IMG/VR virus record: IMGVR_UViG_3300027861_000039
Location: 1 to 55,138 of that record
Source of the DNA: a virus
DNA: 55,138 bases
Direction: 5' to 3' (one strand)
A program made the translations under genes and the position numbers. The notes beneath the pieces were generated by a model that was not told the DNA's origin, did not search any database, and worked only from the letters and a program-made list of their open reading frames with translations. Positions 42,492 to 50,260 of the stretch are shown here, piece by piece (the first letter of the stretch is position 1; each line of letters begins with the position of its first letter).

Positions 42492-44395
42492 TGCATGGCT
42501 TATCTCTTGACGCTGTAGATGCGATTGAAAAAATAGTATCTAGACGATTTGATGTGATTGGAATGCATTTTTTAGGCTTAGTACCAAAAATCAAGGGTAC
42601 TAAAAAAATCACCTTCGCAACTTCTCGTAACAGTCTTACATCTTTATTTCTCCAAGCTTTGGGTACTCGTGACCCTAATAAAGAAGAGGAGGATACTCTT
42701 AAGGTTTTACTTAGGATTGCAAACATGTATGTGGATGCTTTAAAAGAGCGCACTCAAGCTAGAATAGTTCAAAACGTAAACGCCTATATTTTTGACCAAA
42801 ACAATAAAGGTAAGCCTATCGATACTGATGAGACTACTAAAATTTTCAGAAAAGAGATGGATAAGGCTGGAAAGCACTTTAATATGATCGCAAATACAGA
42901 GTCTAATAAAACTACAAACGTAGGTACTGCCTTGCAAATTGCCAAAATCGGTGAGACTAATAATGAGGAAGACCCTACAGTATTTTTCGTAGTTACTAAA
43001 GATGATGTTACTGGTTTTTATGAATATATCCTACACACACTACCAGATAAGATGACTCCAAGGCTTTGGAAGTTGTCTGAAATTAGCCATGAGTATTATA
43101 AAAATGGTAATCAATATCCCAGCATGTCTGGATTACATCCGAACTGTTTTGTGGGTAATGAAGGTGTTAATATATTGACCGAAGAAAGCGGATACAAAAA
43201 CATAAAAGATATTAAAATAGGAGATAGGGTATTAACACATACTGGCAAATTTAAAAAAGTGTTAAACAACTTAAACTGGTACAATAAAAAATATTATGGT
43301 AAGTTTGTAAAAATAAAATATAATACAATGAAAAGAGACGGTTTGGAAACGATTACGTTAAGAGTTACTCCAGATCATAAATTTTTAACCAATAGAGGGT
43401 GGGTAGAAGCTAAGGACTTAAAAACTACAGATAAGTTTCAACATTTAATGACTAAGTGTGGAACTTGTAATTCTAAAACATACGTAAGACCTAAAAGAAA
43501 CTTTAAGGACGGTTTGGAAGGCTACTTTTGCAGTAAATCATGTAAGGCAAAATATCAATGGTCTTTAAAATCTCACAGAAATAATGTGTCTAAGAAGAAT
43601 AGTGATTTTATGAAAGATAAGTGGAAAAACCCCACTCAAGAGATGCTGGATAAGGTTAAAAAAATGAATCTAGCTACTCAAAAACTTATCGATGAAGGAG
43701 AGTTTTGGGCGCAAAAACCTGAAAACTTAGAAATACTGCAAAAAAATATAGCCAAAATAAATCAAGTATTGCAGAAAAACAAAACATCTATGGAAGAAAA
43801 AGAAGTATTTGATAAGGTTAAAAGTATTTTTCCAACAGCTATACCGCAACATTTATTAGAAAAATGGTGCGTCGATATTTATATTCCAGAGTTAGGAGTT
43901 AATATAGAGTATGACGGCGGCGGTCACTATTTACCTGTTTACACTAAAAAATATACTATGGAATCTTTTCTAGCCAAACAAGAAGGTAGAGATAATTATT
44001 TACAAAAATGTGGACATCACGTTATTAGATATTCTTCAATACCTTCCGAAGACCAGATCAAAGAAGATGTAATGAGAGTTTCTAAAAACCATAATTCTGA
44101 ATATTTCTTTGAAGACTATGATATTTTATCTGTAGAAACAGTTAAAAACGGCAAATGCGGATACAGATTGTACGATTTAACCGTAGAAGATGATGAATCT
44201 TTCGTTGTTAATGGAGTTGTATCTCACAATTGTAGATGTAAACTTACCTATATGTCTAAGGGTTTTACCTTCAATCAAGAAGGAAAAGCTACTTGGAAAA
44301 CTACTGGATGGGATGAGTTAGCATATCAGAGAAAAACCTATGGTTTACCTAAGGTTCCTAAAAAGCCTGGGAAAAGAACTAAAAAAAGTTCTTGA
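42491..44395 (+). CDS. MuF-like minor head protein interrupted by an intein
   Basis: 634 residues before splicing. The N-extein (1-218) is a mixed alpha/beta domain ending SGLHPN. The C-extein (581-634) begins CRCKLTYMSKG. Joined, they give HPNCRC, the signature of SPP1 gp7 / Mu gpF head morphogenesis proteins, which bind the portal or DNA. Between lies a 362-residue intein (see separate entry). Spliced protein is 272 residues. The gene follows portal and scaffold-like genes, as MuF genes usually do. Confidence 0.8.
   Translation: MHGLSLDAVDAIEKIVSRRFDVIGMHFLGLVPKIKGTKKITFATSRNSLTSLFLQALGTRDPNKEEEDTLKVLLRIANMYVDALKERTQARIVQNVNAYIFDQNNKGKPIDTDETTKIFRKEMDKAGKHFNMIANTESNKTTNVGTALQIAKIGETNNEEDPTVFFVVTKDDVTGFYEYILHTLPDKMTPRLWKLSEISHEYYKNGNQYPSMSGLHPNCFVGNEGVNILTEESGYKNIKDIKIGDRVLTHTGKFKKVLNNLNWYNKKYYGKFVKIKYNTMKRDGLETITLRVTPDHKFLTNRGWVEAKDLKTTDKFQHLMTKCGTCNSKTYVRPKRNFKDGLEGYFCSKSCKAKYQWSLKSHRNNVSKKNSDFMKDKWKNPTQEMLDKVKKMNLATQKLIDEGEFWAQKPENLEILQKNIAKINQVLQKNKTSMEEKEVFDKVKSIFPTAIPQHLLEKWCVDIYIPELGVNIEYDGGGHYLPVYTKKYTMESFLAKQEGRDNYLQKCGHHVIRYSSIPSEDQIKEDVMRVSKNHNSEYFFEDYDILSVETVKNGKCGYRLYDLTVEDDESFVVNGVVSHNCRCKLTYMSKGFTFNQEGKATWKTTGWDELAYQRKTYGLPKVPKKPGKRTKKSS
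43145..44230 (+). other. Intein (362 aa) with Vsr-like homing nuclease domain
   Basis: The first intein residue is Cys219 (CFVGNEGVNILTEESGYKNI) in block A. Block B-like LRVTPDHKFLTNRGWVEAKD follows. The C-terminal blocks are LYDLTVEDDESFVVNGVVSHN then C581 of the extein. The endonuclease part is not LAGLIDADG: it has a CxxC...CxxxC zinc unit (CGTCNS ... FCSKSCKAKYQ) and a PD-(D/E)xK/Vsr-like segment (CVDIYIPELGVNIEYDGGGH, then RDNYLQKCGHHVIRYSS). N-S/N-O acyl shift would use Cys219 and Asn580 with +1 Cys581. Confidence 0.85.
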
Positions 44396-44402
44396 CTTTA
44401 TT

Positions 44403-44431
44403 TTGAAAATAGATTAATGTATTGTTATAAG
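44403..44431 (+). promoter_or_regulatory. Sigma-70-type promoter with extended -10 before a hairpin RNA
   Basis: TTGAAA (44403-44408), 17 bases, then TG-T-TATAAG (extended -10, TATAAG at 44426-44431), just after the MuF gene stop. Start point near 44438, giving an RNA of about 78 bases ending at a terminator. Confidence 0.6.
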
Positions 44432-44437
44432 TGTGGC

Positions 44438-44515
44438 AGCTTGTAGTAAGACTAAAGAGCTAATAAGTAGGTATGCGGTGCAACGTTACAATCCGACTAT
44501 TAGCTCTTTTTTTTT
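44438..44515 (+). ncRNA. Candidate small structured RNA (or attenuator hairpin)
   Basis: From the promoter above, the RNA contains AAAGAGCTAATA (44454-44465) paired with TATTAGCTCTTT (44498-44509), a 12-bp stem enclosing 32 bases, and then T's (44506-44515). It can act as an intrinsic terminator with an unusually long apical part, in which GTAGG and CCGAC may pair. Either a small RNA, or an attenuator ahead of the next operon. There is no open frame in the RNA. Confidence 0.45.
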
Positions 44516-44530
44516 AATTCAGGAGGATAA

Positions 44531-44845
44531 ATGCAACTCAAGAAACTAAAGAACATGAAACACACCCAGATAAGAGCTATGGAGCGCTACGGCGTCTATT
44601 TATCTACTGAAGATTTAGACGGTCTAATGAACAGAATCCACGCCGGCGACGCCGACTATATAGGCATGGGTGATTTTGGAACAAACACCTCAATATGGTG
44701 TATTGAGCACGAAAGTCAGAAACTTTACCCATTAATTCACTTTGAAGAAAAATATATTTTGACTTTTCTAACAAAAGCAATGACTTACAGGACTGTAAAA
44801 ACCAATAAAAAGCTTGCACAGAAACGCAAGCTCATGTATAGTTAA
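44531..44845 (+). CDS. Unknown protein, 104 aa
   Basis: Starts MQLKKLKNMKHTQIRAMERY with AGGAGG 5 bases upstream. A small folded alpha/beta protein (GVYLSTEDLDGLMNRIHAGD; TNTSIWCIEHESQKLYPLIH; YILTFLTKAMTYRTVKTNKK). No family is recognised. It lies 3 bases before the SF2 helicase gene, so it probably works with it in DNA metabolism. Confidence 0.6.
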   Translation: MQLKKLKNMKHTQIRAMERYGVYLSTEDLDGLMNRIHAGDADYIGMGDFGTNTSIWCIEHESQKLYPLIHFEEKYILTFLTKAMTYRTVKTNKKLAQKRKLMYS

Positions 44846-44848
44846 AGT

Positions 44849-45934
44849 ATGAGAAAGCTTATCGACAAATATTCGTATCAACCCAAAGCAGCTAAAGCGG
44901 TACTAAACATGGCTTTAAACCCAAATTTTATCGCTGCAGTGCTTGGTGCGGCTCCTGGTTCTGGTAAGTCCACAATTCTAATACACGCTCTTAATGAGTA
45001 TTTTGAGCGGTATCCAGATGCGAGGGCAGTTATTCTTACCCATAATCAGAACATTTTGAAGGACCAAATGATTGAGAATTTTGAGAACCCAAACGTTGAG
45101 ATTAAATTTACATTCGGCGTTTTTGGTTCTAACTCTCAAGTTGAAATTGGTATTCCTTCAAATTCATCTAAATTATCTAAGATGGATTTACTAGTAGCTG
45201 ATGAAGCCCATCAGTATTACTGGGAGCCTATGGTTGATGCGATTGTCGATGAGTTCTCTCCTACTCATCAAATTTTAATGACTGGCTCTCCGTCATTTTT
45301 CGTTAAATATAACAAATTAGTAGATAAATCTCGAAAAACTCACCGTAAGTTCGGCATACATTTTATTGCCGCCGGCGATCTTATGAACGGCGTTTTCTCT
45401 CCAATCGATCTTGACGTAGTAAGGTATGATGGAAGAACTCTGATTGACAAAATCAAAGCCATATTTAAAAAAGCTAAAACTGAAAAATACAACATGTCTA
45501 AAGTAATGTGGGCTTGTAAAAACATAAAAGAAGCGAAAGCGACTGCTTACTATCTTCAGACAGAGTTTGGTCTTAATGTTTTTATCTCAACCTCACAAAA
45601 CGATAAAGACAACGTAGCAATAAATTCTTTTAAAAAATGTAAAAATGGAGTTTTACTAGTGGTGAATAAGGGGATATTAGGTTTTTCTGACAATACTATT
45701 ACTTCTGTTGTAGATTTTAAGTGTTCTAAGGATTTAGACACTAGAAATCAATTCTTTTCTCGTGGACTTCGTGTTCACCCTGAAGGTATTAGAAAAGCCT
45801 ATATTTCCGTTTCAAACACTAAAAATTGGAATAAGGAAGGTCAAATTTTACATCAAACAGTATCTCTAATGGACCCTGAAGTATTTAGAAACTATGACGG
45901 TACTCCACTTAAGAATAGTATGAGGGCGGCGTAA
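44849..45934 (+). CDS. SF2 DNA/RNA helicase
   Basis: 361 residues. Motif I AAPGSGKST (34-42), a DEAH-type motif II (VADEAHQYY, 118-121), motif III LMTGSPS, and a motif VI region QFFSRGLRVHPEG. This order is that of superfamily 2 helicases of the UvsW/DEAD-like type. A C-terminal domain of about 170 residues follows. It would unwind branched DNA or RNA in replication, recombination or repair, together with the UvsW-like helicase at 48.8 kb. Confidence 0.85.
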   Translation: MRKLIDKYSYQPKAAKAVLNMALNPNFIAAVLGAAPGSGKSTILIHALNEYFERYPDARAVILTHNQNILKDQMIENFENPNVEIKFTFGVFGSNSQVEIGIPSNSSKLSKMDLLVADEAHQYYWEPMVDAIVDEFSPTHQILMTGSPSFFVKYNKLVDKSRKTHRKFGIHFIAAGDLMNGVFSPIDLDVVRYDGRTLIDKIKAIFKKAKTEKYNMSKVMWACKNIKEAKATAYYLQTEFGLNVFISTSQNDKDNVAINSFKKCKNGVLLVVNKGILGFSDNTITSVVDFKCSKDLDTRNQFFSRGLRVHPEGIRKAYISVSNTKNWNKEGQILHQTVSLMDPEVFRNYDGTPLKNSMRAA

Positions 45935-46260
45935 TGAGTAAGTATGATAAAAAAATAATGGATATTGTTGTTGACGGCGTTAAAAAAGGCGAACTAATTA
46001 AAAAAAGAACAGCCGAAGAATACTCTAAAGAACATTGGGAGCTAGCACGAATTAAAAGACTGTTTTACCAATCTATAGAGAGTTGTAAAAACAAATTCAA
46101 AACACCTATATTTGAAAGTAAGTGGGAGAGAAAAGGTTTGTACTACTACAAGACTAAAAAACGCCAAATAATAGAAAACGGTATGTTTGTTACTGTATAT
46201 AGTAAACTATTTTGCATCACTTATTGGTTTTTGAAAAGGCTTCATCCAGGGAAGTATTGA
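45934..46260 (+). CDS. Unknown small protein, 108 aa
   Basis: Starts MSKYDKKIMDIVVDGVKKGE and shares its ATG bases with the helicase stop (TAATG). K/E/Y-rich alpha/beta protein (HWELARIKRLFYQSIESCKN; KGLYYYKTKKRQIIENGMFV), ending FLKRLHPGKY. No family is recognised. One of four short genes in a row. Confidence 0.55.
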   Translation: MSKYDKKIMDIVVDGVKKGELIKKRTAEEYSKEHWELARIKRLFYQSIESCKNKFKTPIFESKWERKGLYYYKTKKRQIIENGMFVTVYSKLFCITYWFLKRLHPGKY

Positions 46261-46433
46261 TGAAAAATATAAAACTTGCCATGAAAGATATTGAGCAGAA
46301 AATAGAAATGCTTACCGAAGCTTTGGAAGAGGGTGTTATACCTACCACACTTCTTACTAAGAATGAAGGTATCATAGAAGGGTATGTGAATTCATGGTTA
46401 ATATTAGAAGCTATATTAGATAAAAGGCGTTAA
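46260..46433 (+). CDS. Small acidic helical protein, 57 aa
   Basis: From the ATG at 46260 (overlapping the previous TGA by one base, with AGGGA upstream): MKNIKLAMKDIEQKIEMLTE, ending LILEAILDKRR. Mostly helix. The ATG upstream at 46212 would overlap the previous gene and is less likely. Function unknown. Confidence 0.55.
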   Translation: MKNIKLAMKDIEQKIEMLTEALEEGVIPTTLLTKNEGIIEGYVNSWLILEAILDKRR

Positions 46434-46434
46434 A

Positions 46435-46617
46435 ATGAAATATCAAAGAGACCCTCTCCTATGGAAGGCGATATGTTTTCACGCCGACAATATGGAAGCT
46501 TTCAAACTAAAGAAGCTATGGACTTATCTAAGATATAAGCATGAGCAAGAAAATGAAGAACAAATTGAAAGATTTAAAAACTATCAAGAAGAAATTAAAG
46601 AATTAATTAAGGAGTAG
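46435..46617 (+). CDS. Small helical protein, 60 aa
   Basis: Starts MKYQRDPLLWKAICFHADNM, immediately after the previous TAA. Charged helix continuing to EEIKELIKE. No family recognised. The arrangement resembles a set of small early genes of unknown roles. Confidence 0.5.
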   Translation: MKYQRDPLLWKAICFHADNMEAFKLKKLWTYLRYKHEQENEEQIERFKNYQEEIKELIKE

Positions 46618-46619
46618 TA

Positions 46620-46751
46620 GTGCCAATATATGACGAAAATGATAAATTCTTAGGCGTAACTTATGAAGGTAGAATGTTTAATCCAACAAAATTTCGTTGG
46701 GAACTTATAACGTACTATACAGCTTTATCTAAAGATTATTTTAAGGCTTAA
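46620..46751 (+). CDS. Small protein, 43 aa
   Basis: GTG start 5 bases after AAGGAG, one base after the preceding stop. It reads MPIYDENDKFLGVTYEGRMF and ends YYTALSKDYFKA. Its end overlaps the convergent endopeptidase gene by 11 bases. No family is recognised. The strong ribosome site makes it probable. Confidence 0.5.
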   Translation: MPIYDENDKFLGVTYEGRMFNPTKFRWELITYYTALSKDYFKA

Positions 46752-47283
46752 AAAACCTATTATACTTTACTTCTTTGGTGTCTATATGAACCCAACCGCC
46801 CTGAATATCTTCCATTCTAATATCAAACTCTTCTAACCACGGCAATATCATCTCTCTTACATCAGAGCAGTTTGGTATTCCACTTATGTGAAAATCTATA
46901 GCCTGTCCAAATATATGTCCTGATTTTGTAGATTTTGAGCCAATAAATAAGTTATAGTCTTGACCGTCTCGAGCGTGACCTGGACAGTTTACTTTTTTAG
47001 GTCTAATCCAAACATGAACGGCAACAGGCTTACCGATGCGATCTCTAATTTCGTCCATTATATTAGCTAGTTTTAAAATTTCTTTCTTTTCTTCTTCAGA
47101 AGGTTTGTGGTAAATATCCCAACTAGGAAGATACGTTGCTTCTTTAACTGTAAAATGTTTTGAAATTTTCTCTTTAGGGTTATCCCAGTTGATCATAGTC
47201 GATTCCTTTGGAGAGAGTTCTAATGGGGCTATCGCTTTTTTGCCAAAAATAGATTTTAGAAATTTCATTAATAAATTCAGCAC
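46741..47283 (-). CDS. M15-type peptidoglycan peptidase (endolysin-like)
   Basis: 180 residues. C-terminal M15 metallopeptidase pattern: GSKSTKSGHIFGQAIDFHIS (His123, Asp130), then GGWVHIDTK (His166), which bind zinc and act as the catalytic base. The N-terminus (MLNLLMKFLKSIFGKKAI) is hydrophobic/basic and could be a signal-arrest-type anchor. It would cleave the peptide of peptidoglycan. The GTG start at 47283 has AAGGA in good position; an ATG at 47268 lacks one. The 5' end overlaps the frameshifted gene upstream. Confidence 0.8.
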   Translation of the reverse strand: MLNLLMKFLKSIFGKKAIAPLELSPKESTMINWDNPKEKISKHFTVKEATYLPSWDIYHKPSEEEKKEILKLANIMDEIRDRIGKPVAVHVWIRPKKVNCPGHARDGQDYNLFIGSKSTKSGHIFGQAIDFHISGIPNCSDVREMILPWLEEFDIRMEDIQGGWVHIDTKEVKYNRFFKP

Positions 47284-47972
47284 CGTATTTCCTTTTTAAA
47301 AGCCAGTAGCATATCTTCTTATTAAGGTTCATTAGTTTAGACCATTTTGAGCCGGCTTCTAAGCGAGTAAACATTAGCCATTTTCCACTAGTCTCGCCGT
47401 GCGGCGTTAAACAAGTAATTATATTTGCAAAAAAGAAAATCGGGAAAAATAACCAAGATATTTTATATCCAGCGCTATTAAGCCAGAAAAACCAATCCCT
47501 AGGGTGATACTGAAAACTAGTATCCCACTTACCGTCAGGTTTTTTAAATATTAATCTAGGTTTATCAGGACAGGCGTTGTCAAAGCACATAAAGCGGCTC
47601 AGACCGTGCTTGGCAATATCCTTATGGTAGGATAGCCCTTCGTCTTCTAAAAGCCTGGAGAAGGCTGATATAGCCGTTATATTGTCATGGCTGATCTTAC
47701 GAATCTGTGCTTTATCTCCATTTAGAGATTCGCCAGCTCCACGATCATATAAGCCTTTTACTTTATTTAAATCCCCGTCATTAGCCGTTATGTTTTCGAC
47801 TATAATTTGGAACTGTGCAACATCGGCGTGCGATAATGTTCCTTTTATTTGTTTTAGGATTAAATACTCTGAAAAAAAAAAGAATACCATTTTCGTTGTA
47901 TCTTTTTCCTTCTTCAGCGATTGGTTCAAGCTCCATACCGTGATAGTTGGAAACCCATTTGTCAATATCCAT
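47180..47972 (-). pseudogene. Conserved-looking gene split by a shift at a T10 run
   Basis: The start region (MDIDKWVSNYHGMELEPIAE, ATG at 47972, AAGGAAT) and the long downstream frame (SEYLILKQIKGTLSHADVAQ ... SKGIDYDQLG) lie in different frames that meet at ten T's (47872-47881). Removing one T joins them to read NGILFFSEYLILKQ, a single protein of about 263 residues. The joined part has YDRGAGESL, ISHDNITAISAFSRL, HPRDWFFWLNSAG and two hydrophobic patches. The cause may be a sequencing error, a real mutation or programmed slippage. It overlaps the M15 gene by 104 bases. Confidence 0.7.
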
Positions 47973-47974
47973 AA

Positions 47975-48709
47975 TTATTCCTTATATATAAACATATATC
48001 CTTTTGTTTGTTTTCTTTTGTTTTTCAGTATTTGATGTATATTTCCAGCACTTAATTCTAAATCTCTAGCAGCCTCTTGGATGGAATTATAAATATTACC
48101 ATTATTTACACATTTAATAACATGTCCCAGTTCTTTAGCTATTGATTTTACCTTTAAGTGTCTTTTTTTTCTTTTAAGTTCGTATTTATTGTTTAATTTT
48201 TGATCAATATACCTAAAAGCATACCCTTCAGCCTTGTCGGATATACCTCTTAATACACTACTAATATTACTTTTACATATTCCAGTAGAAACTGAAGCTT
48301 CTTTTAAAGAGTCGTAAACACATTTTGTTTCTAAACACACTACACCCACAACACCACTTCCACCTACATTTTTATATCTACTAGATATAACTTTAGCAAT
48401 TGTTTCTTTTGATCTTTTAGAGTTTCCACCACCCTCTCTTAAGTTGTATCCATTGGGAGCTAAGCTATTGAATTTATGTATTAAAAGCCATTCTTTATAG
48501 TTTAGTTCACTCATAGAGTTTGCGCCGTCAATTTCTTCTATAGTGAAATTTTCTGGTCCGTATTTGCGGATAGCTCTGTATAGATAAGTGTCTCTTCTAA
48601 GATATTTTGATACCGTTTTATGGTTTTCCCATCTTTCTTTGATTTTTCTAATAGTTTGACCTATATAAATCTTACCGTCAATTTTATTTGTTATTTTATA
48701 TATTAACAT
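47975..48709 (-). CDS. GIY-YIG homing endonuclease
   Basis: 244 residues with LIYKITNKIDGKIYIGQT, IKERWENHK (catalytic arginine) and MSELNYKEWLLIHKFNSL (glutamate). C-terminal tandem NUMOD-like repeats (VYDSLKEASVSTGICKSNIS and IYNSIQEAARDLELSAGNIH) end KQTKGYMFIYKE. ATG at 48709 is 4 bases after a late promoter element, so it would be leaderless. It lies between the frameshifted gene and the UvsW-like helicase. Confidence 0.9.
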   Translation of the reverse strand: MLIYKITNKIDGKIYIGQTIRKIKERWENHKTVSKYLRRDTYLYRAIRKYGPENFTIEEIDGANSMSELNYKEWLLIHKFNSLAPNGYNLREGGGNSKRSKETIAKVISSRYKNVGGSGVVGVVCLETKCVYDSLKEASVSTGICKSNISSVLRGISDKAEGYAFRYIDQKLNNKYELKRKKRHLKVKSIAKELGHVIKCVNNGNIYNSIQEAARDLELSAGNIHQILKNKRKQTKGYMFIYKE

Positions 48710-48713
48710 AACT

Positions 48714-48722
48714 TAAAGATTG
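48714..48722 (-). promoter_or_regulatory. Candidate late promoter element CAATCTTTA, leaderless
   Basis: Exact 9-mer preceded by AATTATAG, with AGTT and then the ATG of the homing endonuclease. Four-base spacing, as at the prohead protease (29437). Divergent from the early promoter at 48742. Confidence 0.6.
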
Positions 48723-48741
48723 CTATAATTTATATTTTTTA

Positions 48742-48750
48742 TGGTATTAT
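48742..48750 (+). promoter_or_regulatory. Extended -10 promoter TGGTATTAT, leaderless
   Basis: TATTAT ends at 48750; AGGGT and then the ATG at 48756, exactly 5 bases. No ribosome site is possible in this leader. Third case with this spacing. Confidence 0.7.
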
Positions 48751-48755
48751 AGGGT

Positions 48756-50252
48756 ATGAAAATCATTATAGAGTCACCAACTTACGCCTATTTACATAAT
48801 ACCACGGCTGAAGAGGTTGAAACATTAAAAAAGCAATTTGCGTTTAAAAACGGTAAGATAGAAGAGCAAATAAAAAGAACTCGAAGAAAGGGCTACTGGA
48901 AAAGGCGTGACCCTGAAGGATTTCAACAACATATAGATGCTTTGAAGGCTCAAGTAGATGATAACGTATTAAAAACAGACGGGGCTTTGTATTATTTAAA
49001 GCCAGGCTCTATTTCTTATATTGAAGGTATTAATTTTGATATTGAAAATAAAATAACATACCCAGAATTAAAACCTTTAAACTGGAAGGTAGAGCCAGAA
49101 TTTACGCCCTACCAATACCAATATGATTCTGTCAGGAACTTGTTAAGAATTGGTCATGGTAATGTTTGTTTGCCGACTGGATGCGGTAAATCTTTCATAC
49201 TTTTAATGTTATCTAGACTTATCGGTGAGAGCGTGGTTGTTGTGACGCCTTCTAAGGCAATTTTTAGAGAGCTACTAGCAGAATTCCAACTAAGACTAGG
49301 TAAAGATAAGGTTGGAGGCTACGGCGACGGATTAAAAGATATTAAAAAACCGATCACTATTGTAATTGGTAAATCTATTACTATGTTAAAAGAGGGAACT
49401 CCTCAATATGAGTTCTTTAAAAGTAAGCAAGCTCTACTGGTTGATGAGTCCCATACTTGGGGAGCTGATACGTTAGAAAGTGTTTGTCATGGAGTGTTAA
49501 AAGACGCTCCACGTAGATTCTTCATGTCAGCCACTCAAACTCGAGGAGACGGTACTGTAAAACTTCTTCAATCTATTATTGGAGAAACCGTATTAGAGAT
49601 GTCTTTACTAGAGGCAATACAATCAAAATACTTATGTCCTTTACGTTTTTATATTAAGAAGACCTTTAGCCCATCTGTATTGAAGAAAAAAGACCCGTTA
49701 GAGTGTAAAAGAACGCACTTTCTATATAACCAAGAAGTGGCTAAATTTTACGGTCAGATCGCAAACGCTATGTGGAAAGTGAATCAGGAAAGTACTTTAA
49801 TTTTAGTGGAAGAATTGGTTCAGATTAAAATGTTAGTAGATTTATTAGACGTTCCATTCGCTTACGTCCATGGAGGCTCTAAAAAGGAAGCCGCCAAGTG
49901 GGGATTAGAAAAAGTAAACCTAACTACTGAAATTGAAAGATTTAATAATGGAGAGATTAAGGTTTTAATTGGAACTAAAGCTATTGCTACAGGAACTAAT
50001 ATGTACCCGACTCATAACACATGTAATTGGGTGGGTGGGGCTTCTGAGATTATAACTAAGCAAGGCGCTATGGGGCGATCTACCAGATGGATGAAGAAAA
50101 AATATGCAAAATTTCATAAACCTAAAACTCACACTAAAGTTTGGGATGTTGACGTTACTGGACAGCAAATTCTTACAAATATGCTAAAAAAACGTGTTAA
50201 ATACTACAGCGAAGCTTTAGATGAAGATCAACACATCAAACTGGTTAGTTAG
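48756..50252 (+). CDS. UvsW-like SF2 helicase
   Basis: 498 residues. A roughly 115-residue N-terminal domain is followed by motif Q-like TPYQYQYDSVRNLL, P-loop LPTGCGKSF (139-147), DESH motif II (230-233, LLVDESHTWG), motif III FFMSATQT, and a C-terminal helicase half with motif VI GAMGRSTRWMKKKY. This matches the T4 UvsW type that unwinds branched DNA and R-loops and helps switch replication mode. The leaderless early promoter suits early expression. Confidence 0.85.
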   Translation: MKIIIESPTYAYLHNTTAEEVETLKKQFAFKNGKIEEQIKRTRRKGYWKRRDPEGFQQHIDALKAQVDDNVLKTDGALYYLKPGSISYIEGINFDIENKITYPELKPLNWKVEPEFTPYQYQYDSVRNLLRIGHGNVCLPTGCGKSFILLMLSRLIGESVVVVTPSKAIFRELLAEFQLRLGKDKVGGYGDGLKDIKKPITIVIGKSITMLKEGTPQYEFFKSKQALLVDESHTWGADTLESVCHGVLKDAPRRFFMSATQTRGDGTVKLLQSIIGETVLEMSLLEAIQSKYLCPLRFYIKKTFSPSVLKKKDPLECKRTHFLYNQEVAKFYGQIANAMWKVNQESTLILVEELVQIKMLVDLLDVPFAYVHGGSKKEAAKWGLEKVNLTTEIERFNNGEIKVLIGTKAIATGTNMYPTHNTCNWVGGASEIITKQGAMGRSTRWMKKKYAKFHKPKTHTKVWDVDVTGQQILTNMLKKRVKYYSEALDEDQHIKLVS

Positions 50253-50260
50253 GAGTAAAT

